Shown: in pieces, positions 1-6,924 of the stretch | Layout of the letters: each line of letters opens with the position of its first letter | How positions within the stretch are numbered: the first letter of the stretch is position 1 | Origin: an uncultured Pelagibacteraceae bacterium | GTDB lineage: Bacteria; Pseudomonadota; Alphaproteobacteria; Pelagibacterales; Pelagibacteraceae | Length of the DNA: 37,910 bases | Direction of reading: 5' to 3' | NCBI GenBank assembly: GCA_902607525.1 | Contig: CACLKK010000007.1 | Span: forward strand, 1 to 37,910 | Made by a program: the position numbers and the translations under genes | Notes under the pieces: model-generated | Told to the model about the DNA's origin: nothing | What the model saw: only the letters and a program-made list of their open reading frames with translations | Database searches by the model: none

Positions 1-918
1 ATTTTCTTCCTCTTCTAATATTCTTATAGATTCTTCTTCTAAGCTTTTTTCTTTTTCTTTTAGTAATATTTGTTCCTCTCTTATTTTTCTTATGATCTCA
101 TCATTTGATCTTCTTTTTTCTTCAGCTTTTAACCTTCTTTCTTTTTCTTTTTTTAAATTATTCTCTTCTTTTTCTTTTAGTATTCTGTTTTCTTCTTTTA
201 TCTTTGATAGCTCTTCTAGTTCTAATCTTCTTACTTCTTCAGTTTTAGCTTTTTTTAATTCTTTTTTTGCGATTCTTCTTTGTTTTTCGTTTTCTATTTT
301 TTCCTTATAATGTTGATCCAATTCTTCCTTTTCTTTCTGTTCTTCTTCTATTCTTTTTTCTTTTAATTTATTGATTTCCTCAAGAGCTATTATGTTTTCA
401 TTTTCTATTTTTTCTAATTTTTCAGTGTAAGTTTGATTCATCCCTTCCAATTTTTGTTGCTCATCTATTATTCGCTTTTCTTTTAATTGAGAAATCCTTT
501 CAAGCTCTTCCAGTTTTTCTTGTTCTGCTTTAGCTATACCCTCCTTATAAATTGGATCAATTTTCTCCCGCTCTTCTTTTTCTTCTTTTGTCTTTCTCTC
601 TTGTTCAATTCTTATAAAGCTAATTTCTTTTAATCTATTTTCTTCCTCTTTTTTTAGCTGTTTTTCTTCTTCTTTTAACTGCTTTTGTTCTTCTTTAATT
701 TGTTTTTCTCTATTTTTTTCTTTTAATTTTTCTTTTTCCTTTTTTTCTCTTTCGCGTTTTTCTGTGAAATTTTTATAAATTTTACCTAGAGTTTTAAATT
801 TAAAATCCACAGCTTTTTGCAGATCTATACCCACTCCATTAATTTTATTTTTATTATAATTTTTGGTTTTTCTTTTTTTAATAATTTTTTTAACTCTCTT
901 TTTATATTTTTTCCTCAT
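1..918 (-). CDS. Lys/Glu-rich coiled-coil protein, N-terminal part (runs off left edge)
   Basis: Not a recognised family. The minus frame opens at ATG 918 and has no stop down to base 1, so at least 306 residues are present and the C-terminus lies outside the window. GAGAGG sits just before the ATG. Residues 1-27 are very basic. A short normal-composition stretch (about 28-48, IDLQKAVDFKFKTLGKIYKN) follows. From about residue 50 on it is almost all K, E, R, Q, L and I, as in a long charged coiled coil. Residues 121-160 and 161-200 form a 40-residue repeat that begins again at 201, each starting D/N-x-x-Y and carrying LKEKRI 25 residues later. It has no signal peptide. It could be a structural or scaffold protein; function unknown. 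Confidence 0.75.
   Translation of the reverse strand, partial: MRKKYKKRVKKIIKKRKTKNYNKNKINGVGIDLQKAVDFKFKTLGKIYKNFTEKREREKKEKEKLKEKNREKQIKEEQKQLKEEEKQLKKEEENRLKEISFIRIEQERKTKEEKEEREKIDPIYKEGIAKAEQEKLEELERISQLKEKRIIDEQQKLEGMNQTYTEKLEKIENENIIALEEINKLKEKRIEEEQKEKEELDQHYKEKIENEKQRRIAKKELKKAKTEEVRRLELEELSKIKEENRILKEKEENNLKKEKERRLKAEEKRRSNDEIIRKIREEQILLKEKEKSLEEESIRILEEEEN
199..558 (-). repeat. 120-bp in-frame repeat (40-residue coiled-coil units)
   Basis: Within the coiled-coil gene, the D/N-P/Q-x-Y element recurs at codons 121, 161 and 201, exactly 120 bp apart. LKEKRI recurs at codons 145 and 185. The third unit keeps DQHYKEKI but then diverges. This suggests internal duplication with drift; other repeats may lie beyond the window edge. 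Confidence 0.6.
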
Positions 919-1020
919 AATCCCTCTCAAAAAAACAATTATTGTATACCTATTTCAACTGCTAAAAAGATACTAAAGAGTTCGATTTGGGTTTCGTAAT
1001 TGAGCTACATATACCAAAGT

Positions 1021-1094
1021 TCTCGGCATAGGCTTGGGAAGCTTGTGTACTGTCAAAGGTACCGTGGGTTAGAATCCCACTCTCTTCGCCACCA
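1021..1094 (+). pseudogene. Degenerate serine-tRNA-like 3' portion
   Basis: The 3' end has clear tRNA form: T-stem GTGGG (1064-1068), seven-base loop TTAGAAT, CCCAC (1076-1080), a seven-base acceptor strand TCTCTTC, G73 and CCA (1089-1091), then a second CCA. A long variable arm (about 1046-1063) precedes it and an anticodon-like hairpin with loop TTGGGAA lies at 1034-1040. The long variable arm and G73 are serine-like. The T-loop has TTAGAAT instead of TTCGAAT. No matching 5' acceptor strand (expected GAAGAGA) is found at the right distance; the best partner, AAAGAG at 975-980, would make it far too long. I read it as a decayed or truncated tRNA, possibly left by integration. Confidence 0.45.
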
Positions 1095-1095
1095 A

Positions 1096-1794
1096 TTACC
1101 ATTCTCCAATTGGAGCACGAAGAGCATATCTTTTTAAAAAATAGTTTTTTAAATGTTTTCCGTGAAATCCAAAAACAGAATTTGAATCTTGCCCATAAAG
1201 ACGATTAACATTTTCCAAAGAAAATTCAGAAGCAAGTTTTGGGGGAGCAAAAAGAATTCCTTCACTAATCATCTGATCATATAGATAGTGACAAATAATA
1301 ACATCTTCATTTTTAAGAGGTAGTTTTAAAGAGTCAAAATTTATTTTTTTAGTAGTCTCAACTAGTTTACGGCTACGTAACGAGAATCCTCCATTACCAA
1401 CGCAGTTTTTTTTCATATTTAAAGTTAAATTAGAATTAAAATGAACTTTTTCTGACCAAGGAGCGCCTATATAGTCATATTTAAGAAATTCATCTTTCCA
1501 AAGACGTGCGCTTACAACAAAACTATCAGCTTGTACAATTAAGCAGTGAGATGTTTTAAAATATTTATGTAAATCTTCTATAATTAATCGATTGTAACCC
1601 ATAAAATCTATTGCAGGTATTGAAACATATTCTATGTCCGAATATTTTTTTTGAGGTAAGGACGAAGATAGAAGTTTAGTAGCTCCAAATTTTATATTAT
1701 GTAAAGATATTCTCATTGCTATTTGAGTTTCTTCTATATCTACAGATGTAACAGCTAAAAGGGTAACATTAGGTAACTCTAATTTTTTTTCCAT
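1096..1794 (-). CDS. DUF5672 family protein
   Basis: A 232-residue protein that matches DUF5672 in my recognition. That family is usually found among glycan and surface-polysaccharide genes and looks glycosyltransferase-related. Visible family features are the early VTLLAVTSVD strand, the central LIVQADSFV acidic motif (D about 90), the YDYIGAPW segment, and GNGGFSLRSRK near residue 133, followed by an NEDV acidic motif. There is no signal peptide or membrane segment, so it is likely cytosolic. It lies 15 bp from the MORN gene on the same strand, and its stop is next to the tRNA remnant. A sugar-transfer role is inferred, not shown. Confidence 0.72.
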   Translation of the reverse strand: MEKKLELPNVTLLAVTSVDIEETQIAMRISLHNIKFGATKLLSSSLPQKKYSDIEYVSIPAIDFMGYNRLIIEDLHKYFKTSHCLIVQADSFVVSARLWKDEFLKYDYIGAPWSEKVHFNSNLTLNMKKNCVGNGGFSLRSRKLVETTKKINFDSLKLPLKNEDVIICHYLYDQMISEGILFAPPKLASEFSLENVNRLYGQDSNSVFGFHGKHLKNYFLKRYALRAPIGEW

Positions 1795-1809
1795 TTTAAA
1801 TATAAGAAT

Positions 1810-3093
1810 TTATATGCACTCAACAACACCATTTGCACCTAATTTAACTTTAGTTTCTAGACCATATGCAGGAGTTTCATCAAGGTCTAATACTTCTATT
1901 TTTTTTTCTAAAACATTGTAATTAGATTTTGGTAAGCAAAGTTCTTTTGCTTTAAGTTCAAAATCTGCTTTTAATTTATCCATAATTTTTTTACCTCTCT
2001 TTGTATTACTTTCATACTGACTAATTCTAACCCATTTTCTTGCAACAATTTCAATTTTACGTGTATCTTTCCCCGAAAAATCTTTTGCTTGAGTTTCTTC
2101 TTTATCTTTGCATTTAACAATAGAACCTTCTGTACTAACACAATCACCAACACCCTGTTCTATTCCAGAATTAAAAGTGCCTATGTAAGCACTTCCATCA
2201 GAATATGTAAAAGTTCCTTTGCCGTGTCGTTTTCCATTTACAAATTCTCCTTCATATTTTTTACCATCAGGATAAAATAAAGTTCCTTCTCCATGTAATT
2301 TATCATTTTTAAATTTTCCTAAATACTTTCTGCCATTTTTCCATACTTTAGTTCCGTTACCATGGCTTTTACCATTTTGCCATTCTCCGTAATATTTATC
2401 TCCATTTGCCCAAATAAAAGTTCCATAACCATGTGGTTCAAAATTTTTAAAGTCACCTATATATCTTGCTCCACCAAGATATCTTGATATTCCTTTAATA
2501 ATTTTTCCATTTTTAAATAATCCTTTATATCTATGCCCAGATTCTGCTTTGTAAGAACCTTTACAATTTGTCCATTGTTTTAAATCGTTACCTTGACAAA
2601 TAAATACAGATTCTTGCTCTTTTTTTAATTCTTCTTGTGCTTTTAAAATCTCCTTCTCTTCTTTGCTAATTTTTGCTTTTTCTATTTTTTCTTTATCCCA
2701 ATTTCCTTTAACATCCATACAATAGCTAACTCTTTTTCCATTTAGTTTAAAAATTTCCATATCGATTCCGCTTTCCTTTTTATATTCTAACTTAATGACG
2801 GACTTTGATTTAGAGTTTAAAAAATATTGATAATAGATTGCCTCGCCCTTTGCACTTTTTATTTTTTCACTAATAATTTTGTTTGCTTCTATCGATTTTA
2901 TTTTATCAGAAAAATTTTGAATTGCACCATCAGCCGTTTTCAATTCTACTTCAATAGTATTTTTTTTAAGATTTATTATATAATTTCCCATTACAGCATT
3001 ACTAATTTTGCACTCTTTAAAAAAGTACATATCTGCAAAGCTGGTATTACTAAGTAAAGTGCTTACTAAAATTATTATAAAAAAATTTCTCAT
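1810..3093 (-). CDS. Exported MORN-repeat protein
   Basis: 427 residues. An N-terminal signal peptide ends near TSFA-D (residues 1-20), so it is probably exported. Residues about 21-130 form a novel domain, and 135-162 a charged helix rich in K and E. About six MORN repeats of 22-23 residues start at Y189 and then near 211, 234, 257, 280 and 303, each of the form YxGxFxNGxxHGxGTxxxxDGxx; the first and last are degenerate. A basic C-terminal domain of about 100 residues follows. MORN repeats often bind lipids or act as spacers, but no enzymatic domain is visible. A promoter-like pair lies just upstream (3105-3133). Its cellular role is unknown. Confidence 0.8.
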   Translation of the reverse strand: MRNFFIIILVSTLLSNTSFADMYFFKECKISNAVMGNYIINLKKNTIEVELKTADGAIQNFSDKIKSIEANKIISEKIKSAKGEAIYYQYFLNSKSKSVIKLEYKKESGIDMEIFKLNGKRVSYCMDVKGNWDKEKIEKAKISKEEKEILKAQEELKKEQESVFICQGNDLKQWTNCKGSYKAESGHRYKGLFKNGKIIKGISRYLGGARYIGDFKNFEPHGYGTFIWANGDKYYGEWQNGKSHGNGTKVWKNGRKYLGKFKNDKLHGEGTLFYPDGKKYEGEFVNGKRHGKGTFTYSDGSAYIGTFNSGIEQGVGDCVSTEGSIVKCKDKEETQAKDFSGKDTRKIEIVARKWVRISQYESNTKRGKKIMDKLKADFELKAKELCLPKSNYNVLEKKIEVLDLDETPAYGLETKVKLGANGVVECI

Positions 3094-3104
3094 TCGAATT
3101 TAAC

Positions 3105-3133
3105 AGTATAATAAGGTGTTTTGTTTTAAACAA
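3105..3133 (-). promoter_or_regulatory. Putative sigma70 promoter of the MORN gene
   Basis: On the minus strand, TTGTTT (3133-3128) is followed after 17 bp by TATACT (3110-3105). Transcription would start near 3098, leaving a leader of only a few bases before the ATG at 3093. The -35 box sits inside an imperfect-centre palindrome TTTGTTT-T-AAACAAA (3120-3134), which could be an operator. Confidence 0.4.
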
Positions 3134-3164
3134 ATAATTGATTTAAATACTATATATTTTGCTT

Positions 3165-3170
3165 TATAAT
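3165..3170 (+). promoter_or_regulatory. Perfect -10 box for the 16-codon microORF
   Basis: TATAAT lies 42 bp before the microORF ATG at 3213. The best upstream -35 candidates are weak: TTGATT at 3138-3143 is 21 bp away, longer than ideal. The position gives a leader of roughly 35 bases that contains AGGAGG. Confidence 0.4.
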
Positions 3171-3212
3171 TTAGACTGATTCGTAATTTAATTAATTAAT
3201 AGGAGGCATATT

Positions 3213-3263
3213 ATGGTTTGGGTAGCTGCAGCAGTAGTAGTAATTTGGTACATGAATAAGTAA
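3213..3263 (+). CDS. Putative 16-residue membrane microprotein
   Basis: ATG GTT TGG ... TAA encodes MVWVAAAVVVIWYMNK. It is preceded by AGGAGG at 3201-3206 with a six-base spacer, one of the strongest ribosome sites in the window, and a TATAAT box lies further upstream. The peptide is a single hydrophobic helix with aromatic residues near both ends (W3, W12, Y13) and a K at the C-terminus, as expected for a tiny membrane peptide. The stop abuts the stop codon of the opposing NlpC/P60 gene. It is far shorter than usual annotation cutoffs. No known family comes to mind. Confidence 0.5.
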   Translation: MVWVAAAVVVIWYMNK

Positions 3264-3992
3264 TTAAGACATTCTTCTTATTCCAATTACTTTTAAATTT
3301 GCCGTTTTGTAAATTCTATCGATAGTTTTTTTGATAGGCATTATTAGTGTTTTCTTTTTTGGTCCGTAAGCATGGATTAGTCTGTGCTTTGAAGTAGCAA
3401 TAGCTACATGACCCTTCCAAAAAATTAGATCGTTTTTCTTTATATTTTCTATTTTAATTTTTTTCTTAAAATATCTGATTTGATCTTTTGTATCTCTTGG
3501 ACAAAATTTATTATTAAAGTTAAAAGGCAACTGCACAAGCGCTGAACAATCAATACCACTATAATGTTTGCCTCCCCATTTATATTTTATATTGATAAAT
3601 TTTTTTATATTTTCAAAAATATTGTTTGTCTTATAATTAATTTTTTTTATATCCTTTTTTTTAATCCAAAAACTGTCAAATTTATAATAATTTTTTTTAC
3701 TTTCTATAACTTTAATTTTAGATCCAAAACTAAGTTTTTTTTTAATTTTAATGCCTGGTCTTGAATATATTATTGCACTTAAACTGAACACTTTATGAGT
3801 ATTTTTTTGATTAGGATAAAATTTTTTTCTTTTTATGTAGCCTTGATAATTATCTTGATCATTTTTAATTTTGATCCATGATTTATTTTTTTTTAATATT
3901 TTGAATGTTTCCCCATACAAAAGTTGTGTGGAGAGTTTGGATTTTGTACTCTTTTTTGTATATACGTTTATTATCGGTAGATTACTTCTCAC
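3264..3992 (-). CDS. NlpC/P60 cysteine peptidase with two SH3-like domains
   Basis: 242 residues. Residues about 8-60 and 66-115 look like two bacterial SH3 domains. Residues 120-242 are an NlpC/P60 peptidase with the expected triad: C149 in GIDCSAL, H195 in WKGHVAIA and H207 in LIHAYG. This family cleaves gamma-D-Glu-diamino-acid or related bonds in peptidoglycan stem peptides. There is no signal peptide, so it may act in the cytosol, as YkfC-type enzymes do in wall recycling. It overlaps the AmpG-like permease gene by four bases (ATGA), which suggests translational coupling and a shared role in handling muropeptides. Substrate is inferred. Confidence 0.82.
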   Translation of the reverse strand: MRSNLPIINVYTKKSTKSKLSTQLLYGETFKILKKNKSWIKIKNDQDNYQGYIKRKKFYPNQKNTHKVFSLSAIIYSRPGIKIKKKLSFGSKIKVIESKKNYYKFDSFWIKKKDIKKINYKTNNIFENIKKFINIKYKWGGKHYSGIDCSALVQLPFNFNNKFCPRDTKDQIRYFKKKIKIENIKKNDLIFWKGHVAIATSKHRLIHAYGPKKKTLIMPIKKTIDRIYKTANLKVIGIRRMS

Positions 3993-5359
3993 TTCAATTT
4001 GAGTTTATCTCTTATAAACCACAGACAAATTAAAGAGGGGATTACCATAATTGCAGTTATTACAAAAAATATTCCCCAATCTCCATTTAACCAATCAACC
4101 ATTGCTCCCGATGAAGCTGCAAGAGTTGTTCTGCCAGCTGTACCGATCGATGCAAGTAGAGCATATTGAGTAGCTGTATATGTTCTATCTACTAACATAG
4201 AAATAAAGGCTACAAAAGCAACAGTGGCGAACGCAGCAGCAATATCGTCAAAAATTACAGCTACAGCAAAAAGCAATTCAGATTTTCCTGTCCAAGCAAG
4301 GAGAGAAAATAAAAGATTTGTAGATGCCATTAATATTCCAGATACAAACATTGCTTTGATTACTCCTGAGCGGATTGCGAATAAACCTCCGAGAAGAGTA
4401 AAAATAACTGTAGTTATCCATCCCAAGCCTTTAGAATAAAGGGCAATATCTGATTTTGAAAAACCCATTTCTTTATAAAACACTATGGACATTCGTCCAA
4501 GGAAAGCTTCTCCAATTTTAAAAAGAAATACAAATCCTAAAATTCCTATAGCAATTTTAAATCCATTTTTTTTAAAAAAACTTACAATGGGGCCGCCAAT
4601 AGTTCCGCTCACCCATGCAACTGATTTTGTTGCTGCGTTAGAAGATCCCAGTTTTTCTTCTATCATTTTATCAGTCCTTCTTTGAGATTCTTGTCTTTCT
4701 GTTGGTTGTGGTTCGTGAACAAACATAAGACCGATGTTGCAAGCTATAATAACTATTCCAAGCACTAAAAAAGTAATTTGCCAATAATTTTCAAATCCTG
4801 ATTGTTGGAAGTATTCAGCGGCGTTGAGTGCTATTACACCTCCTAATTTATATCCTGTCCACCAACCAACCACTGCCATAGCCGCGCCAGCTTGCATAGA
4901 TTTTCCTTCATCTTGTCCAATCTGTTCAATTCTCAAGGCATCAACAGTGATATCTTGAGTTGCTGAAGCAACAGCAATAATGAGGCCAATTGTAATTACT
5001 AGGGCTAGATTTGCTGTTGGATCTACTACACTCCAACATACTAAACTAATTAAAATAATTAGTTGCATTGTTACAATCCAACCACGGCGGTGACCAATTT
5101 TACTAGTTAGCCACGGAATACGAATTCTATCTATTATTGGGGCCCATAAATAATTAAATGCGTAAACAGCAAATATTAATCCTGCCCAACCGATAGTACT
5201 ACGACTTAAGCCATCTTCTTTTAACCAAAGACTTAAACTACTTCCAATTAATACCCATGGAAATCCACTTATAATTCCAAGCAAAAGAATTCTTATCATC
5301 CGTTTATCAAAGTAAACGGAAAAAGTTTCAGACAATGTTTGTTTTTTATATATTTCCAT
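3989..5359 (-). CDS. AmpG-like MFS permease
   Basis: 456 residues with about 12 or more hydrophobic segments. The N-terminal pattern (GISGFPWVLIGSSLSLWLKEDG, WAPIIDRI, GHRRGWI) fits the PAT/AmpG branch of the major facilitator superfamily. AmpG imports GlcNAc-anhydroMurNAc peptides across the inner membrane. Related PAT members carry other substrates, so the muropeptide assignment rests partly on the overlapping NlpC/P60 gene downstream. TrkH is 16 bp upstream on the same strand, so one transcript trkH-permease-peptidase is likely. Confidence 0.8.
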   Translation of the reverse strand: MEIYKKQTLSETFSVYFDKRMIRILLLGIISGFPWVLIGSSLSLWLKEDGLSRSTIGWAGLIFAVYAFNYLWAPIIDRIRIPWLTSKIGHRRGWIVTMQLIILISLVCWSVVDPTANLALVITIGLIIAVASATQDITVDALRIEQIGQDEGKSMQAGAAMAVVGWWTGYKLGGVIALNAAEYFQQSGFENYWQITFLVLGIVIIACNIGLMFVHEPQPTERQESQRRTDKMIEEKLGSSNAATKSVAWVSGTIGGPIVSFFKKNGFKIAIGILGFVFLFKIGEAFLGRMSIVFYKEMGFSKSDIALYSKGLGWITTVIFTLLGGLFAIRSGVIKAMFVSGILMASTNLLFSLLAWTGKSELLFAVAVIFDDIAAAFATVAFVAFISMLVDRTYTATQYALLASIGTAGRTTLAASSGAMVDWLNGDWGIFFVITAIMVIPSLICLWFIRDKLKLK

Positions 5360-5375
5360 TTATCACCAATAAGTT

Positions 5376-6824
5376 TTAGTTTTTCCAAAACGAAGGAAAG
5401 AACAAAACTAACACTGCAAACAGTTCAAGCCTACCAAGAAGCATACCTAAACTCAAACTTAATTTAGAAAAAGTTGGTAAATTACTGAAATTTCCATCAG
5501 GGCCAATTACATCACCTAATCCCGGACCTACATTTGATATTGCAGAAGCAGATCCTGAAATTGCCGTTATAAAATCTAAACCATTTATAGATAAAAGAGC
5601 AGCTAAAATAAAAAAGATAAAAAAATAAAGAAATACAAAAGTTATTATTGAATAAATAAAACTATTAGTAATTTTTTCATTGTTATACTTTATAGAAAAT
5701 ACACCTCTTGGATATACGAGCTTTTTAATTTGGTTTAATATAAAATGTCCAAGTATTTGGAACCTAAAAATTTTAATACCACAAGTTGTAGAACCAGCAC
5801 ATCCACCAATAAACATTAAAAAAAGAAAAAATATCAATGGAAATTTTCCCCAAGAACTAAAATCTGCAGTTACATATCCCGTTCCTGATAAAACAGATAC
5901 AACATTAAAAGTAGATATTCTTAGATTGTCTAAAAAATTATATGTACCGCTGCTTATAAGTAAATATAAAAACATTAAGAAAATAGAAATAATTAAAATA
6001 TAAAATAAACCTTTAATTTGTGAGTCTTTAAAAAATATTTTTTTATCACCTCTCACAAATTTTAAATAAGAAATGAATGGTATGCTTCCTAAAATTATAA
6101 AAATTATTGCAATAATTTCAATTTTTGGATTTTCAAAATAACCGATTGAACTGCTATAAGTAGAAAAGCCTCCCGTAGCAATTGTCGTCATAGCATGTGC
6201 GATGCTGTCAAATACGTTCATGCCAACAAGCCAATATGAAATACCACATGCAAAAGTTAAAAAAAGATAAATTACTGAAATAATTAAAGTTACTCTACGC
6301 GTTCGTGGTAAAATTTTTTCAGTTGTATCAGAACTCTCCATCCGAAATAATTGCATACCTCCAATATTTAGGAGAGGTAGTATTGTTATTGCCATTACGA
6401 TTATACCTATCCCACCAAGCCACTGTAAAATAGATCTCCAAATAAGAACACTTTTTGGAGCTGTATCTAAATTTGTAATAATTGTTGAACCAGTAGTTGT
6501 TATTCCTGACATACTTTCAAAAAAAGCATCAACATATGATAAATTAAGATTAGATAATAAAAATGGAATACATCCAAAAATAGCAATACTGAGCCACGAC
6601 AAAGCTGTTAAAAGAAAAGCTTGTTGTAAATTCAATTTTCTATTTTCTTCTAGATTTGTAAGCACTAAAAGTATTCCAATAAATGCTGTTACAGTTGCCG
6701 ATGATAGAAAAGTATTGCTTTTCTCGTCATATAAAAATTGTACAAAAAATGGTATAAGCATGAATGTTCCTAATATTATTAGGAGCACACCAATTGAAAA
6801 AAAAACAGTTTTGTTGTTGTTCAT
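5376..6824 (-). CDS. trkH: TrkH family potassium uptake protein
   Basis: 482 residues, the usual TrkH length. It has repeated membrane-pore-membrane units, including pore loops around SGITTTGSTI (about residue 105), ATGGFST (about 215), SGTGYVT (about 315) and the final NVGPGLG (about 435). TrkH forms the K+-conducting membrane part and normally works with the cytosolic regulator TrkA, which is not in this window. It is the first gene of the minus-strand run, and its start faces lysK across 100 bp. No Shine-Dalgarno sequence is evident before the ATG. Confidence 0.93.
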   Translation of the reverse strand: MNNNKTVFFSIGVLLIILGTFMLIPFFVQFLYDEKSNTFLSSATVTAFIGILLVLTNLEENRKLNLQQAFLLTALSWLSIAIFGCIPFLLSNLNLSYVDAFFESMSGITTTGSTIITNLDTAPKSVLIWRSILQWLGGIGIIVMAITILPLLNIGGMQLFRMESSDTTEKILPRTRRVTLIISVIYLFLTFACGISYWLVGMNVFDSIAHAMTTIATGGFSTYSSSIGYFENPKIEIIAIIFIILGSIPFISYLKFVRGDKKIFFKDSQIKGLFYILIISIFLMFLYLLISSGTYNFLDNLRISTFNVVSVLSGTGYVTADFSSWGKFPLIFFLFLMFIGGCAGSTTCGIKIFRFQILGHFILNQIKKLVYPRGVFSIKYNNEKITNSFIYSIITFVFLYFFIFFILAALLSINGLDFITAISGSASAISNVGPGLGDVIGPDGNFSNLPTFSKLSLSLGMLLGRLELFAVLVLFFPSFWKN

Positions 6825-6853
6825 TTTTGAAACCGGAGGTTATTTAAAAATAT

Positions 6854-6883
6854 TTGAAATTCAACATAATAAGACCTTATTAT
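6854..6883 (+). promoter_or_regulatory. lysK promoter within a perfect palindrome
   Basis: TTGAAA (6854-6859) and TATTAT (6878-6883) are 18 bp apart, giving a start near 6890 for lysK. The -10 box is the right arm of the perfect dyad ATAATAAG-AC-CTTATTAT (6866-6883). The left arm read on the other strand is also TATTAT, so the same element could serve trkH divergently. Confidence 0.45.
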
Positions 6884-6924
6884 ACCTGTATTTTACTCAT
6901 GAAATTTAATAAATCTTTTATATC

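Noticed and set aside
92-999. Plus-strand hydrophobic frames at 92-310 and 817-999
   Set aside because: They are the F/S/L-rich antisense of the K/E/R-rich minus-strand coiled coil, with no ribosome site or family match.
1021-1094. Acceptor half of a two-piece tmRNA
   Set aside because: It ends CCACCA, but the T-arm geometry places seven acceptor bases then G73-CCA, as in tRNA-Ser. No partner coding half follows; the next bases are the DUF5672 gene.
6835-6839. GGAGG on the plus strand upstream of lysK
   Set aside because: No start codon follows at a suitable distance and it is about 85 bp before the lysK GTG; it is probably chance.
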